A stretch of DNA of 64,000 bases from Tillus elongatus (lineage: Eukaryota > Arthropoda > Insecta > Coleoptera > Cleridae): positions 82,834,906 to 82,898,905 of the forward strand of contig OZ023267.1 in assembly GCA_964006375.1 (NCBI GenBank). The letters are read 5' to 3'. Below, in pieces: positions 22,167-32,443 of the stretch. The notes beneath the pieces were generated by a model. The model was given only the letters and a program-made list of their open reading frames with translations, had not been told where the DNA came from and ran no database searches. The number at the start of each line of letters is the position of its first letter. Within the stretch, counting starts at the first letter, position 1. The translations under genes were made by a program, and so were the position numbers.

Positions 22167-23105
22167 AGAGGAAAACAGTTGAACCATCTGATGCTAAGAA
22201 GCAAGTAATAAATGAGTTATACACACTAGCAAGAATCAATTTTAAACGTAGACGTACCATAATCAAAGGTTTAAATGACTTGTGGCAGATTGATTTGGCA
22301 GAGTTTCAAGACTATCATCGTGAGAACTCTGGTTACAAGTACATTTTAGTGGTTATCAATTGTTTTTCAAAGTATGTGTGGACTCGTCCGCTTAAATCTA
22401 AAAATGCTGAAGAGGTGACTAAAGCTATGGCTGATATTTTAGCTAATAGTGCAGCACCCTCTAACATTCAATCTGATCTTGGTAAGGAGTTTTACAACTC
22501 TAAATTTAATGCCTTAATGAAAAAATATAACATCAATCACTATAGCACTTATAGTGTGAAAAAAGCTGCAATAATGGAAAGAGCTATACGTACCTTAAAA
22601 GAGAAGATCTACAAAAATTTCAACTTGTTTGGCTCCTACAAATGGTTAAATACACTACCTGATGTCACTGATAACTATAACTCAACCATTCATCGAACAA
22701 CTGGTGTAAAACCTAAAGATGTTAATAAGAAAAATGAAGAAGCTATCCGTAAACAAACATATTCAAATATTAAAGTTTGATCAGAATAAATTCAAAGCGG
22801 GTGATGTTGTACGTCTAAGTAAAGTAAAAGCTCAATTCGAAAAGGGGTATACACCTCGCTGGTCAACAGAGTTATTCAAGATTGTTAGTGTTCATTTCAC
22901 AAATCCAGTAACATACTTTCTTGAAGACATGCAAGGCAAGCCTATCAGTGGAGGATTTTACGAGGAAGAACTTCAAAAGACTAAACAAACAGACATTTAT
23001 CTGGTTGAACGCATCTTGAGGAAGAAAGGCAAGAAACTCTATGTAAAATGGTTGGGCTTTGATAAATCTCACAATTCTTGGATAAATTCAGATGATGTTA
23101 AATAA
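22163..23105 (+). pseudogene. Polinton integrase with chromodomain, one frameshift
   Basis: Retrovirus-type DDE integrase core in frame 22163-22780: first Asp in DLWQIDLAEF, second in IQSDLGKEF, Glu in IMERAIRTLKEKIY. After a +1 shift near 22775, the frame ending at 23105 continues with an SH3-like segment (FKAGDVVRLSKVKAQFEKG) and a C-terminal chromodomain (YLVERILRKKGKKLYVKWLG, followed by HNSWI). The ATG at 22163 overlaps the previous gene's TGA. The N-terminal zinc-binding domain is missing or very short. In an active element it would insert the linear DNA and make the 6-bp duplication; this copy needs the frameshift corrected to be whole. Confidence 0.9.
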
Positions 23106-23222
23106 GCTTACTTATATATTTAATGTATTAATATACTTAGAATAAAATAAAAGTCGTTATTAAAATTAGTGTGTTTTATTTTTCCATATTGTTACATACA
23201 TACAATTAAGTCAAGTGAAAAG
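23106..23222. terminator. Convergent polyadenylation region
   Basis: Lies between the convergent integrase and KilA-N genes. AATAAAATAAAAG near 23140 serves the plus strand; the reverse complement of TTTTATTT near 23169 can serve the minus strand. Confidence 0.5.
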
Positions 23223-24160
23223 TTAAAAATTCTGGCGTAAATCAATAATGTCCTGAATAAACTTCTCCTGTGGCACATCAACTATCTGCAGATCGTTTCT
23301 ATTCGTCTTGAGGTATTTTACTTTGGTCTTTATTCTATTAAAGAGATTTATAGAATTTGGATCATACAACATGTTTAGAACCACTTCGGAATCGGGATGT
23401 TTATTTTTAAAGTGTCTGACGGCTCTTCTAAAACTCTTCTTCTGGGTTCGTATAGCATGATATGGGTACTTAGCGTCTTTCTCATTTCTTGAAAGTAAAC
23501 CAAACATACTTATTTTTCCGGGATTGCTTGGTTTTGGAGATATATCTTCAAGATGTTCTGTGACTTTAGCATCTGTTTCACGCATACGCTGCACTTCATC
23601 CACTATCTCCATTAATTTCACTTCATTTTCTTTAAGGTTTTCCTTGTATTTTTGATTAAATTCGTTTACGAAAATGCAAAAATAATTTGGTTGCACTTTT
23701 CATAGAAACGGTTGGATATCCAACAGGCTAAATTTAGTATTAAATCTTTACAAACATATGTACCAGATACCAAGTTGTTTTCAGCTTGTCTTCCACCAAA
23801 GTTCACCAAGTATGTAGCGGTTGTTGGTGTTAATTGAGCTGTTGTTTCTGTCACTTCTAGGGCATCGGTATTCCGAGCCCCTGGAGATGATTCTAAGTGG
23901 GCTCCTTCGGTTGAAATATTTAGGGTATCGGTATTTCGGTTACCTAAATGTTTCTCCAGCTGACCGTTGTAATAGGCAATCAACTCTTTAGTTTTCTTAT
24001 TTTCCAGCGAATGATACATTTTTTTCTCACCATTTTTACATAGTTTAGTTGCATTGAAGTAACCAGTGTTCTTATCAATAATTAATTGAAAGTCTCCAAA
24101 CAAACCATACCAGAAGTTATCTTTAATTTGCTGGTAGCACACATCACTTAATGTAGCCAT
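23223..24160 (-). pseudogene. KilA-N domain protein, one frameshift
   Basis: ATG at 24160 (MATLSDVCYQQ). Residues about 15-55 (FGDFQLIIDKNTGYFNATKLC) and, later, VCKDLILNLACWISNRFYEK form a KilA-N domain, the DNA-binding module of poxvirus, iridovirus and baculovirus Bro-like proteins and some phage proteins. A one-base shift near 23680 moves to the frame ending at 23223, which adds a helical linker and a C-terminal block (YPYHAIRTQKKSFRRAVRHF, then PNSINLFNRI) like that following KilA-N in insect large DNA viruses. The whole is about 312 residues. It converges on the integrase. A TATA box at 24241-24246 lies upstream. Probably a regulator of element or host DNA. Confidence 0.8.
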
Positions 24161-24240
24161 TTTAAACACACTACTAAACACTTAGTCTTACTTCTAAGAA
24201 AACTAAATTTTGAATGAGCTTCAGAGTATGGGTACGACAA

Positions 24241-24262
24241 TTTATAGATGTTGACCCCCACT
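24241..24262 (-). promoter_or_regulatory. AGTGGGGGT plus TATA element before KilA-N
   Basis: On the minus strand AGTGGGGGT (24262-24254) is followed after 7 bases by TATAAA (24246-24241), 81 bases before the KilA-N ATG. The same pair precedes the gene at 25974. Confidence 0.4.
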
Positions 24263-24775
24263 CTACGGCTTAAAACTGTGTTTATTAATGTTTATTTCCA
24301 ACCACATTAGTCGCTCCAACATCCATCCACTTTCGGCTTCTGCAAACTCCTAAGCTTTTGTGTAAATCTCGTTGCTGAATTCCTTAACTATATTTTCAAA
24401 ATCAGTTGAAACTGCAACATTTTTGTTTTTAGTATTAAATGACTTCATTTCTTTTATATTTCGACTTTGGAGCACATACAATCCAAACAATTCCAAATTC
24501 ATTGCAATTTGATTCTGTTTAGCTAAAGAAGCTTCAATTAGATGAAACACTTTATGTTTCACAGTATCCATGGCAAGTCTTATGTCATTACCATCTAAGT
24601 TAATACGAGCTAGTATATGCACTTGTTCAACTTGCCATGGTTCACATACTTTTGCCTTGTGAGCTTCACTACGTAAATGTCCAGAAAATTGATACTTTTT
24701 CACTTGTAACGAGCATGACTCACAATAACTAATAAATAAAACACATGTGTTTAGTTTATATATATTTCTTAACAA
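24263..24775 (-). pseudogene. N-terminal stump of Polinton DNA polymerase B gene
   Basis: The frame has a zinc-finger-like start (CESC then HLRSEAHK), a helical region, a TAG stop at 24350-24352, and continues in frame with FAEAESGW and LEININK before a final stop at 24263. These blocks match, in my memory of the family, the region that precedes the exonuclease and polymerase domains in the protein-primed polymerase B of arthropod Polintons. None of the catalytic polymerase motifs follow; the KilA-N promoter begins at once. I infer a deletion of perhaps 3 kb. The true start is unclear, since no ATG lies at the front. Confidence 0.6.
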
Positions 24776-24986
24776 ACATGTTTGCGATACATATCTTTAA
24801 GTACAGTGTAATATTTAGCACAAAAGTACATCAACATAAATATAGTATTATAGTATAATTAAGATAACAATAAATAAATAAATAAAAATAAATAAAAATA
24901 GTTAGACACATAAGAAAACCTGTTGATATAAATACAGAAATATAATTTGAGGTAAACAGGTAAAAATTATTTAATACAAGAGTTCT
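24776..24986. other. Intergenic gap in the Polinton, no gene seen
   Basis: AT-rich, with an AATAAATAAATAAAAATAAAT stretch that could supply polyadenylation signals. Confidence 0.4.
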
Positions 24987-25250
24987 TCAATCAGAGGTCT
25001 CACCACGTGTACCATTATCAAACAGAAACATAAGTTTGTATTGCACCACTTCAGACTTGTTTTTGGACATGTTGTACATTGAAAGTTGTATAAGTTCATC
25101 ATTGTGTAGATGTGTTGTTGGAAGGCTAGACCATTTCGTGCAGTCATGAAAACAAATTCTTACTTCATTCACATTTGGCGGTTTGTAAATATAAAACACA
25201 TTTTGACATAGTGCTGTCAGGATGATGAAGCTTGCTTTAAGATGAGTCAT
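24987..25250 (-). CDS. Unknown 87-residue Polinton protein
   Basis: ATG at 25250 overlaps the upstream gene's stop by 14 bases. The first 20 residues include a hydrophobic run (ASFIILTALCQNVFYIY) that could be a signal or membrane anchor. The rest is mixed, with two Cys and no recognised motif. Tight overlap suggests co-transcription with 25237-25974. Not recognised. Confidence 0.4.
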   Translation of the reverse strand: MTHLKASFIILTALCQNVFYIYKPPNVNEVRICFHDCTKWSSLPTTHLHNDELIQLSMYNMSKNKSEVVQYKLMFLFDNGTRGETSD

Positions 25251-25974
25251 TATATATCGTGTGTATTTCTTTGAAACGATCAAGTACTTGCTTCTTTGTA
25301 AAGTGTAAGCACTCTAACATACTAACTCGGAATGAGGATTCATAGTCTTTAAACATGGCTTTTATAAGCTTTATCACCTCCTCGTCACGTGGTAGCTCCT
25401 TCTTATTAACACATTTGAGAACATCAGCAACACAATAGAGGAAATCACTAAGTCGAATATCAAAGTTCAAATCGGTTAGATACTTCAGCTTTTCGTTGAT
25501 GATTTCAACAAGATCTAGTAGCCGTTGAACTGCGTCTACGGTTAAATAAAAAGTAATAGAATCATCTGAGATTGATATACCTTTACTGTCTAATACTTTA
25601 ATAGGTTTGATGGTACTTATTCCAATATTTTCAGGTTCGATCTTATTAGCTTTGGTAAAGTACTCTTTAGCTGTGTTTTTCAATGTTGAAATAAAATACT
25701 CCCATTCCTATGAACCAGATGAGATTGTTATATTTTGATTTGGTGGATATAGGCTTGTATTTAAAATTTTAATTATTGGAATCAATCCGGCCGCTTTTGA
25801 TATACCAATTGCAACACTTAGAGCTGGAGTAATGGTATACCTTGTTTCCAGCAGCATTCTACTTTCTTGCTTAATATCACTAATACTCTGACGTAGAGCT
25901 GCATCAATTTGGCCCCAATAACAATCACAAACGTTGTTATTAATAGGTTCGTCGTTAACATTCATACCATACAT
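25237..25974 (-). pseudogene. Unknown Polinton gene, one in-frame stop
   Basis: ATG at 25974 opens an 88-codon frame ended by TAG (25708-25710), and the same frame stays open on to 25237. The second part has no ATG of its own, so I read one gene of about 245 residues with a nonsense change. The first part has a possible membrane segment (ALSVAIGISKAAGLIPIIKI); the second is helical and charged. An AGTGGGGGT-TATA element lies 88 bases upstream. Not recognised. Confidence 0.45.
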
Positions 25975-26061
25975 GTTGAACAGAACAAATACACTAATAG
26001 ATATATAACTACTGTGAGTAGACTACAGACAACGACTGATGTACTTCCTTGCTGCCTAATG

Positions 26062-26085
26062 TTTATATATACTTATACCCCCACT
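26062..26085 (-). promoter_or_regulatory. AGTGGGGGT plus TATA element before the 25974 gene
   Basis: AGTGGGGGT (26085-26077) then TATATAAA (about 26070-26063) on the minus strand, 88 bases before the ATG. Spacing and sequence match the element before KilA-N. Confidence 0.4.
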
Positions 26086-26106
26086 TTTGACTTGTTATTG
26101 AAACTC

Positions 26107-26401
26107 ATTTAACCGTCATCAGTGTTGTTGCTATGGCTTGTTTGTTAAAACTATATTCGTCGAAGGTCACTCTCAAATTTGAAAACATATGACTCATTTC
26201 CTGTCACAAAAACTAACTAACAAAACATATTTATATACTCGATTGAAAGAGGCCCTCTCAAAGGTTGATTTGGAAATTCGTTTAACCGTCATCGTTGTTG
26301 TTTGCATTTTTGTAGAAGGTCACATACATTTGTAGGAGGTCACATACATTTGTAGAAGGTCACTCTCAAATTTGAAAAAACATATGACTCATTTCCTGTC
26401 A
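26107..26401 (+). repeat. Subterminal tandem duplication
   Basis: Two imperfect units, 26107-26205 and 26279-26401, both running from TTTAACCGTCATC through CACTCTCAAATTTGAAAA to CATATGACTCATTTCCTGTC. The second unit's end is the inner edge of the right terminal repeat. Within it GGTCACATACATTTGTAG is itself repeated. Confidence 0.7.
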
Positions 26402-26935
26402 CGTGTCAAGGTTGATCTACACACGTAGTTGTTGCTATGTTGCTATATCTAGCATGCCGGGCATTCGCATATTCTAAATTTTTAAAATCTGCTTGCTGAG
26501 CTCTAAGACCAAACACCTAAGGCTTAGGCCTAAAACTCCAAAAGTTGGGTTTGCGCATGCGTAAATGCCAAATTTGAATTCTACTTGCCAAGCCGAGTAA
26601 AACGACACCCCACACTTAGGACTTCAACCAAAAACTAAAAAGTATGAGTTTGCGCCTGCGCTAGCCGTCATATTTGTTAGGTCACTCTTTGCAAAAATCA
26701 AAATGGCGGAACCTCTTACTTCGATTAGTGGCGCCACCTACCAGCGAAAATTTTAAATTTCCCAGTTTTTTTACTTCCGGTCGGCCATCTTGGTCGCCAT
26801 CTTGGATTACTTCATTCTAATTTGTAGCTTACGTCATCCTCAATACAACCGCCATATTTGTTACGTCACACGCATGCTCAGTAGCGGGAGGTGGAAGGTG
26901 GGAGGTGGTCCTAGCACCGGCTATCTCTACCTACT
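26378..26935 (-). repeat. Polinton right terminal inverted repeat
   Basis: Reverse complement of 15470-16027, ending CTACCTACT at 26935. Confidence 0.93.
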
Positions 26936-26941
26936 CTAACA
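26936..26941. repeat. Polinton target-site duplication, right
   Basis: CTAACA, identical to 15464-15469. Confidence 0.92.
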
Positions 26942-27870
26942 AACTGGTTTCACCTAATAGAGAATACAATTACATTCCAAAATATTCAGTTAAGAATTCT
27001 TATGAACGAACACAAAAATTAAATAACTGAATTATTCCTACAAATAGTAAATTAGTTTCGTTTGATGCTTGTAGCATGTATTCTAAGATACCTCCTAGAG
27101 AATGTTTACCTCTATTAGAAAACGTTTTAATAGAAAAGAACGTAGATGTCATAAAAAGACAAGAAATAATGAATCTTTATAACAAATATATAAAACAAAA
27201 CTATTTTAAATTTAATGATAAAATCTATATGCAAAATGAAGGCCTACCTATGGGTAGTCCGTTGTCTCCTTTATTAGCCAACATATTTATGAAACACTTG
27301 GAAAACTAAATTTTAACATCAGAACTTTCGCATATTTTCTTTTGCCACAGATACGTAGATATTTTAGCATGTTTTCAAGGGAGCCATACAGAATGAAATG
27401 AATTTTTAAATTTTATTAATAACCTTTACACAAATATTAAGTTTAATTTAGAAGAAGAAGCTAATTGTTGTATAAATTTTTTGACTTAACGATTAGAAAG
27501 TTAGAAAATAATACATTTGACTTTTCAATATATAGGAAACCAACTTACACTGACACAGCCATACCATACGATTCATGTCACCCTCACAAAAGCTGTCAGC
27601 CTATCATTCTATGATACACCATGCATTTTCAATACTTATGTCCGAAAACAATTTTGAAAAAGAAATTTCAATATTTAAGAATAATGGCTACTCTGTTAAA
27701 ATGATAGATAAAATGATCGAGAGAAAATAATACAAATTAGCGATTAATTCAATTTATCCAAATATTAGAGACAAAAAAAGACAACATGTATGTTTCGATA
27801 ACTTATTTTGAAAGCATTTCAGAAAACATTTTAAAAATTTGAAATATTACAATACGACGCGTCATTTGTT
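26942..27870 (+). pseudogene. Penelope-like reverse transcriptase, decayed
   Basis: Fragments of a Penelope-type RT. 27076-27309 is open and includes SFDACSMYSKIPP just before, then the block MQNEGLPMGSPLSPLLANIF. Further on, in shifting frames, come RYVDILACF (the catalytic motif with one of its two Asp lost) and IYRKPTYTD. Several stops and frameshifts. The reading frame upstream of 27076 runs back to the Polinton's right target duplication, and the base composition suggests that the Polinton landed in this gene. The GIY-YIG endonuclease end is not recognisable. Confidence 0.75.
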
Positions 27871-28089
27871 ATTTAAGGCGACATAATATCAAACCACTTG
27901 ATATAAAAAAAAATGTCTGCATGGGTTCCACGAACAAACGACCAAAGGAGGCATTGTGTTTTAATTTGTCGTAGTTTATTTGACAGGTATAGAGCTGCCG
28001 AGAGTAACTTCATTAGGTATTTTATACCGTTGGTGGAGCTTGGATTTATTACTACGATCCTAAAAATAAATAACAGTGTGGAATAGACA

Positions 28090-28612
28090 CATATATAGTG
28101 TGTCCCCACCTCAGCGTAAGTTTTTGGTTCAGTCCGCTGCAGGAAAAGCGATGCTCATTGTTTCATGTGATCACTTTCGGTGACTATTTGACAAACGTCC
28201 CCACAATAGAGGACCAGTACTATGCGAATCAATTAATTAATTTGCTTGAAGCTATACAAGAAAATGCTGCGGAAAGTTACGGATGCACGTTTTAATCAAT
28301 ACAATGTATCAAATCACAAGTTAGTTATTGAAGTGTTTGCCATCAACAGCGCTGGATTCCAACTATTAAATCATTTACATTATTTGCCATATTTGTCACC
28401 AAGAGACTATACAGTATGTCCTCGAAATATAATGAAGTGGAAGTGGCTGTAAATGAGTGGCTTGAAGAAGTTTGTGAAACATTTTATTTATAAGCTGTAT
28501 TAATGTTAGAGCATTGTTGAGAAAAGTGTTGAAATGTTGAAAAATAGAAATAACTACTTTTCCAAGCCTTTCATCATACAGGCCAGGGGCGGTCAATAAG
28601 CATCCGTCCTCG
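28090..28612 (+). pseudogene. mariner transposase remnant
   Basis: Fragments typical of the second half of mariner transposases: TIEDQYYANQLINLLEAIQE (28215-28265), LNHLHYLPYLSPRDY where the third acidic residue is expected, and EVAVNEWLEEVCETFY (about 28437-28490), with stops and shifts between. The second catalytic segment is missing. It sits just downstream of SdhA-like exon C, presumably in the next intron. Confidence 0.6.
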
Positions 28613-28640
28613 TATGAATCTAGTAATATAAGTATCTTAC

Positions 28641-29020
28641 CACTTGTGTAACTACTTGCCCTTTGTAGTTAGTCGGTATACCACCCATGGTATAATGAAC
28701 AGTTGGTATAATTGGAATAGGTTCTTTAGTAACGTCAACATTTGCGAAGTCATGAGCCAAACTCGATATTCCAGGTAATTGTTTTCTTAATTTTTCTGCC
28801 GGAAGATGATGAAGCTTAAGGAGTACATGATCTTTATTTGGTCCACAACCTCTACCTTCCAGTATTTCCATTGTGCAACTTCTAGACACAACATCTCTAG
28901 ATGCAAGATCTTTTGCATTTGGGGCGTATTTTTCCATAAAACGTTCGCCTTTGCTGTTTATAATATAGCCACCTTCGCCACGAGCTCCTTCCGTAACTAA
29001 TACCCCAATGCCATATATTC
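28641..29020 (-). CDS. SdhA: SdhA-like exon C (succinate dehydrogenase flavoprotein)
   Basis: 380-bp exon, open throughout. On the minus strand an acceptor TTCTAG precedes 29020 and a donor GTAAGA follows 28641. It starts in phase 1 (the two bases complete the Gly of the HPTG motif from exon B) and ends in phase 0. It encodes the capping domain and active-site region: [20 protein letters not shown], the catalytic Arg in [18 protein letters not shown] and the substrate His in [18 protein letters not shown]. The protein oxidises succinate in mitochondrial complex II. Divergent residues such as the Cys after VVSRS and IGVLVTEGA suggest a fast-evolving paralogue rather than the housekeeping gene. 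The next exon was not found in the window. Confidence 0.9.
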
Positions 29021-29159
29021 CTAGAAGTTAAATATAAAAAAGCCGTTGAAAGATTCTTTTGTAGTATATCACTTTAACGTTGTTAAATAAATTAAACTTC
29101 TTAAAAATAAAATAGGCAATACAATGTTTTTTAACTTATCAGCCTTTGTAACAGAAACG

Positions 29160-30150
29160 TGTGTAGGGTGTTAGTTAAGTACGGGGCAAAGCTCCAGGAC
29201 GCGATTCTTCATTCAATCCTAAGCCAAAAATGTCGTACAAAGGTCCCAAACCCATCTGCTTTCCAGATACAGGTGTTAAATCTTTTCCGAAAAAACAGTT
29301 GCTTTCAAATATCGAAAAGATCCAAGCCAGTATACAACAGAAACTAGGTGATAATATAAATACATCAAAGAGCATCATTCGCACCAAACACTCTTTTCCA
29401 AATCTAACCAATGGCGTGATCGAGGATTATTTATAGGATTCAATTTGAAAAGGATACTGTACGCCAATGTTTTTCTTTAAACTGGCATTTATACGCTTCC
29501 ACGATCAAAACTTCCGACTATTTTTGGCGATTTCAAGAAAAGCGTAGAAACAATAATTTCGGCGTAACGTTTGATAAGGCTTTTTGACATTTGGTGGACG
29601 ACTAAGTATTCGGATATCTTTCTAAGTAAAAGATTAGTGGATTTTATATATAAAACAAATTAATCTGGCTACCAATTACCTATTATCACTTAGGATACCT
29701 AAATATTCTTAGGAATAATTTATTTAGGAATAATTTTTGAAATTACTACTTTATGATAATAATACATAAAAAGTAAAAAGGTGCAAGCAAAAAAAAACCA
29801 AGACACGACTTTTGTCTAGTTTTGATGGTGTAAGCGTGAAGGTATCAGTTAAACAAAAACAGGACGTCCAGTATTTTTTTCAAATTGAATACTATGGTAA
29901 CTTTCAAAGCCAGCACTGCTTATATTTGGAAAGAGTGTTTGGCCCCGTCCTCTGATGCATTCATAATTGTCACTGGTTTTAGTTTTATTCTGGAGTGCGT
30001 CTTTCGACATTTGGAAGAAACTGTTTTCTTTAAAAATATTTAACACCTATATCTGAAAAGCAGAGTGCTTTGGGAGCTATGTGTTTATGAAATTTTCGAC
30101 TTAGGAGGAATCGCATCGTGCAATTTTGCACCATACTTAATTAATACCAT
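29160..30150. repeat. Inverted repeat with about 300-bp arms
   Basis: Left arm about 29160-29475 and right arm about 29860-30150 are diverged reverse complements: the stretch with CAGGTGTTAAATC and CACTCTTTTCCAAAT on the left matches CAGATATAGGTGTTAAAT and CACTCTTTCCAAAT read on the minus strand at right. The arms carry short coding-like frames with stops and are not recognised. Lies in the large SdhA-like intron. Confidence 0.6.
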
Positions 30151-30419
30151 GCAGAATTCATTCCGAGTATATCTAAAAAAATAATATCAGTTTTAATAAT
30201 GATATAACTCTTACAAAAAATAGAAAACTCTACCATCTTATACTGTATAGGTATTCGTAAGAGGGTTCTGCATATAGAGAGTCTGGATTAAACACTTTGT
30301 GAGACTTCACTACTTTTGAATACACACGCAAAATTTGAACTACAAAACATATTTCTATTGTAATTCTTTTTTTTTTTTGGTGGTAATTTCAGACATTTTA
30401 GTAAAGTGCAACTAAATAC

Positions 30420-30660
30420 GAGGGGGTATTGAAAAATATTTAACCGACAATAAAAAACGCAATTTTTAAAACAAAATTTTATTTATTCAATATAATCGCC
30501 TTTAAGGCTTACACATTCATCATCACGGTCATAAAGCAATTTTAAAGCCCCAAATAATATCTATCGTGGTCTTCAAACCACTCCTCAACGTGACTACGTT
30601 GTTCGTCGAAAACCGTTTACATTTCAAATGTTTTTTTACCTCTGGGAATAAATTTGGGAA
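30420..30660 (-). pseudogene. mariner transposase C-terminal remnant
   Basis: On the minus strand the fragments DEQRSHVEEWFEDHDRYYLG and a following ALRRLY segment resemble the last part of a mariner transposase and its 3' flank. Short and frameshifted. Confidence 0.35.
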
Positions 30661-30719
30661 TAAATAATATTAATTGCTCCAGTTAGCTTACGCGCTGGCT
30701 GCGCCCTTCACCTAGAGAA

Positions 30720-32341
30720 ACGAAACCCAACAGTGAAGACAGAGAAGTAGTCTCCAAGTCTGTATGTAATATTTGATAAACCTATCGTTTGAAAGTGGAT
30801 CTTTCCCTGACATGCTAAAGGTATGTACTGTAGTTCCGGTGTACAAGAGTGGAGACGTTACCCAAATGGAGAACTACAGACCTATATCCCTGATTTCTAA
30901 TGTAGCCAAAATTTTCGATGTTCAAGATTTGTTGAAAAGTTATCTTCTGGGAAGAAAACAGTGTGTCAGGATTGAAGAGTGTGTTAGCACATATAGGGCT
31001 GTAGAATACGGTGTTCCACAGGGCACTGTCATTAGACCTATCCTTTTTAATATTTATATTAATGAACTATTCTTTCAGTCGACTAGTGAAAAATTGTGGG
31101 TTTTGCTGACGATAGAGCTATTTTTTATAAAGCAAAATCGTGGGATGAGCTCAAGATGGAAGCTGCGGATAACTTGGGAACGATCATGGAGTGTTTTAAT
31201 CTGAAATTGCTTACAGTTAATTTAAATAAAACAAAATTTGTACCTTTCTGTAGCTACGTTACTGGTTTACCCTTGTACTCATCTTTGCAGATCGTTCATG
31301 GTGATACAACACTAGAAATAAGTGCTGCTAATAAATAAAGTTTTTGAGGGTAGAGATGGACTGTCATATGACATGGGACGCACATATTGATAACCTAGTA
31401 AAAAAATTCGGTTTTTAATTCGTAAATTTAAAGTATACAGAGAATTATTTGACCCTATCCACCTCAAAATTATATATCAGTCTCTTGATGAAACTCACTT
31501 CTTCTACAGTAACTTGGTATGGGGCATGGGGAGGGGCTGCGAGGACGCATATAAAGCGGTTGGAGGTGACTGAGAAATGGATACTCAAAATAATTGGGAA
31601 AAGAAATTATACATACCCAAGTAATGATCGTTATAATGAGATGCAGGTTCCAGATCTGCTTCAAATCCCTCTGGGGGCTGTTGGAGAATAGAAATAGGAA
31701 TAAATTAGTTCATATGACCCACAACTACCACACGCTCTCAACTGGACATTTCAATATAGTCGTAAGATTTCATAAGTCACTTACTCGTGACTTAGTCATA
31801 TTCAGCTGGGTCCAGGATTAATCAACTGCCTTCCGGAGAAAATAAAATGTATTACCAACGAGAAATTGTTTAAAAAGTCACTTAGAGGTTGGATTTTAAA
31901 ATGGCGCTGTCTTAATGCTCAAAAATTAATACAGGAGTAACGAAGTGAAAATAGTGTTAAGCTCATAAATAAATTATGGAAGTTACCTTTTACCGCTGCT
32001 ACTTTTGCCATTATAATACTTCGAAAGAGATGGCATAGATAGAACTTTTGTTTATTGCGTTTTTATTTTTGTTGGCTACTCCGTTTATATACATTGGTGT
32101 GAATGTACATTATACATGTGAACATGTGTGAGCTAATGTGTGTGTGTGTGTGTGATTATATTTTGTTGTGTTTGTATTTTATATCAGTGTTAATATTTTA
32201 ATGATGGATGTATGTATATATGTGTGGGAATCCATTTAAATTTGTATATGCTGCTCTTTATCCATCCAATGGCTTGTAGGCTGATACCTTATGCCTTCTA
32301 GATACTTTTTGTATTTCGTTGTAGTGTTTCTTCTTGTTATT
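30720..32341 (+). mobile_element. Decayed LINE (Jockey/CR1-like) remnant
   Basis: RT fragments in three frames: VPVYKSGDVTQMENYRPISL (about 30840-30890), then directly DLLKSYLLGRK, so the motif A Asp block is deleted. Motif B GVPQGTVIRPILFNIYINEL follows (about 31010-31070), motif C FADDRAIFY (about 31100), and a thumb-like region to 31690. The tail runs through a GT-rich stretch (32135-32152) to the insertion point of the I-like LINE at 32341, where its own last bases may continue at 42702. Confidence 0.7.
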
Positions 32342-32353
32342 AAAGTAAATGAT
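32342..32353. repeat. LINE target-site duplication, left
   Basis: AAAGTAAATGAT, repeated exactly at 42690-42701 after the A-rich tail. Confidence 0.85.
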
Positions 32354-32443
32354 GGATTCGGACGGTAGCGCTTGAACAGAACGGTCGTTGTTTTCGATCG
32401 TTACCAGTGAATTGTGTTTTGAATTTGATAGTCAGTTTAAATA

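Noticed and set aside
28620..29020. Bacterial contamination or endosymbiont sdhA.
   Set aside because: Exons carry canonical splice sites with matching phases and are separated by insect transposons on the same strand.
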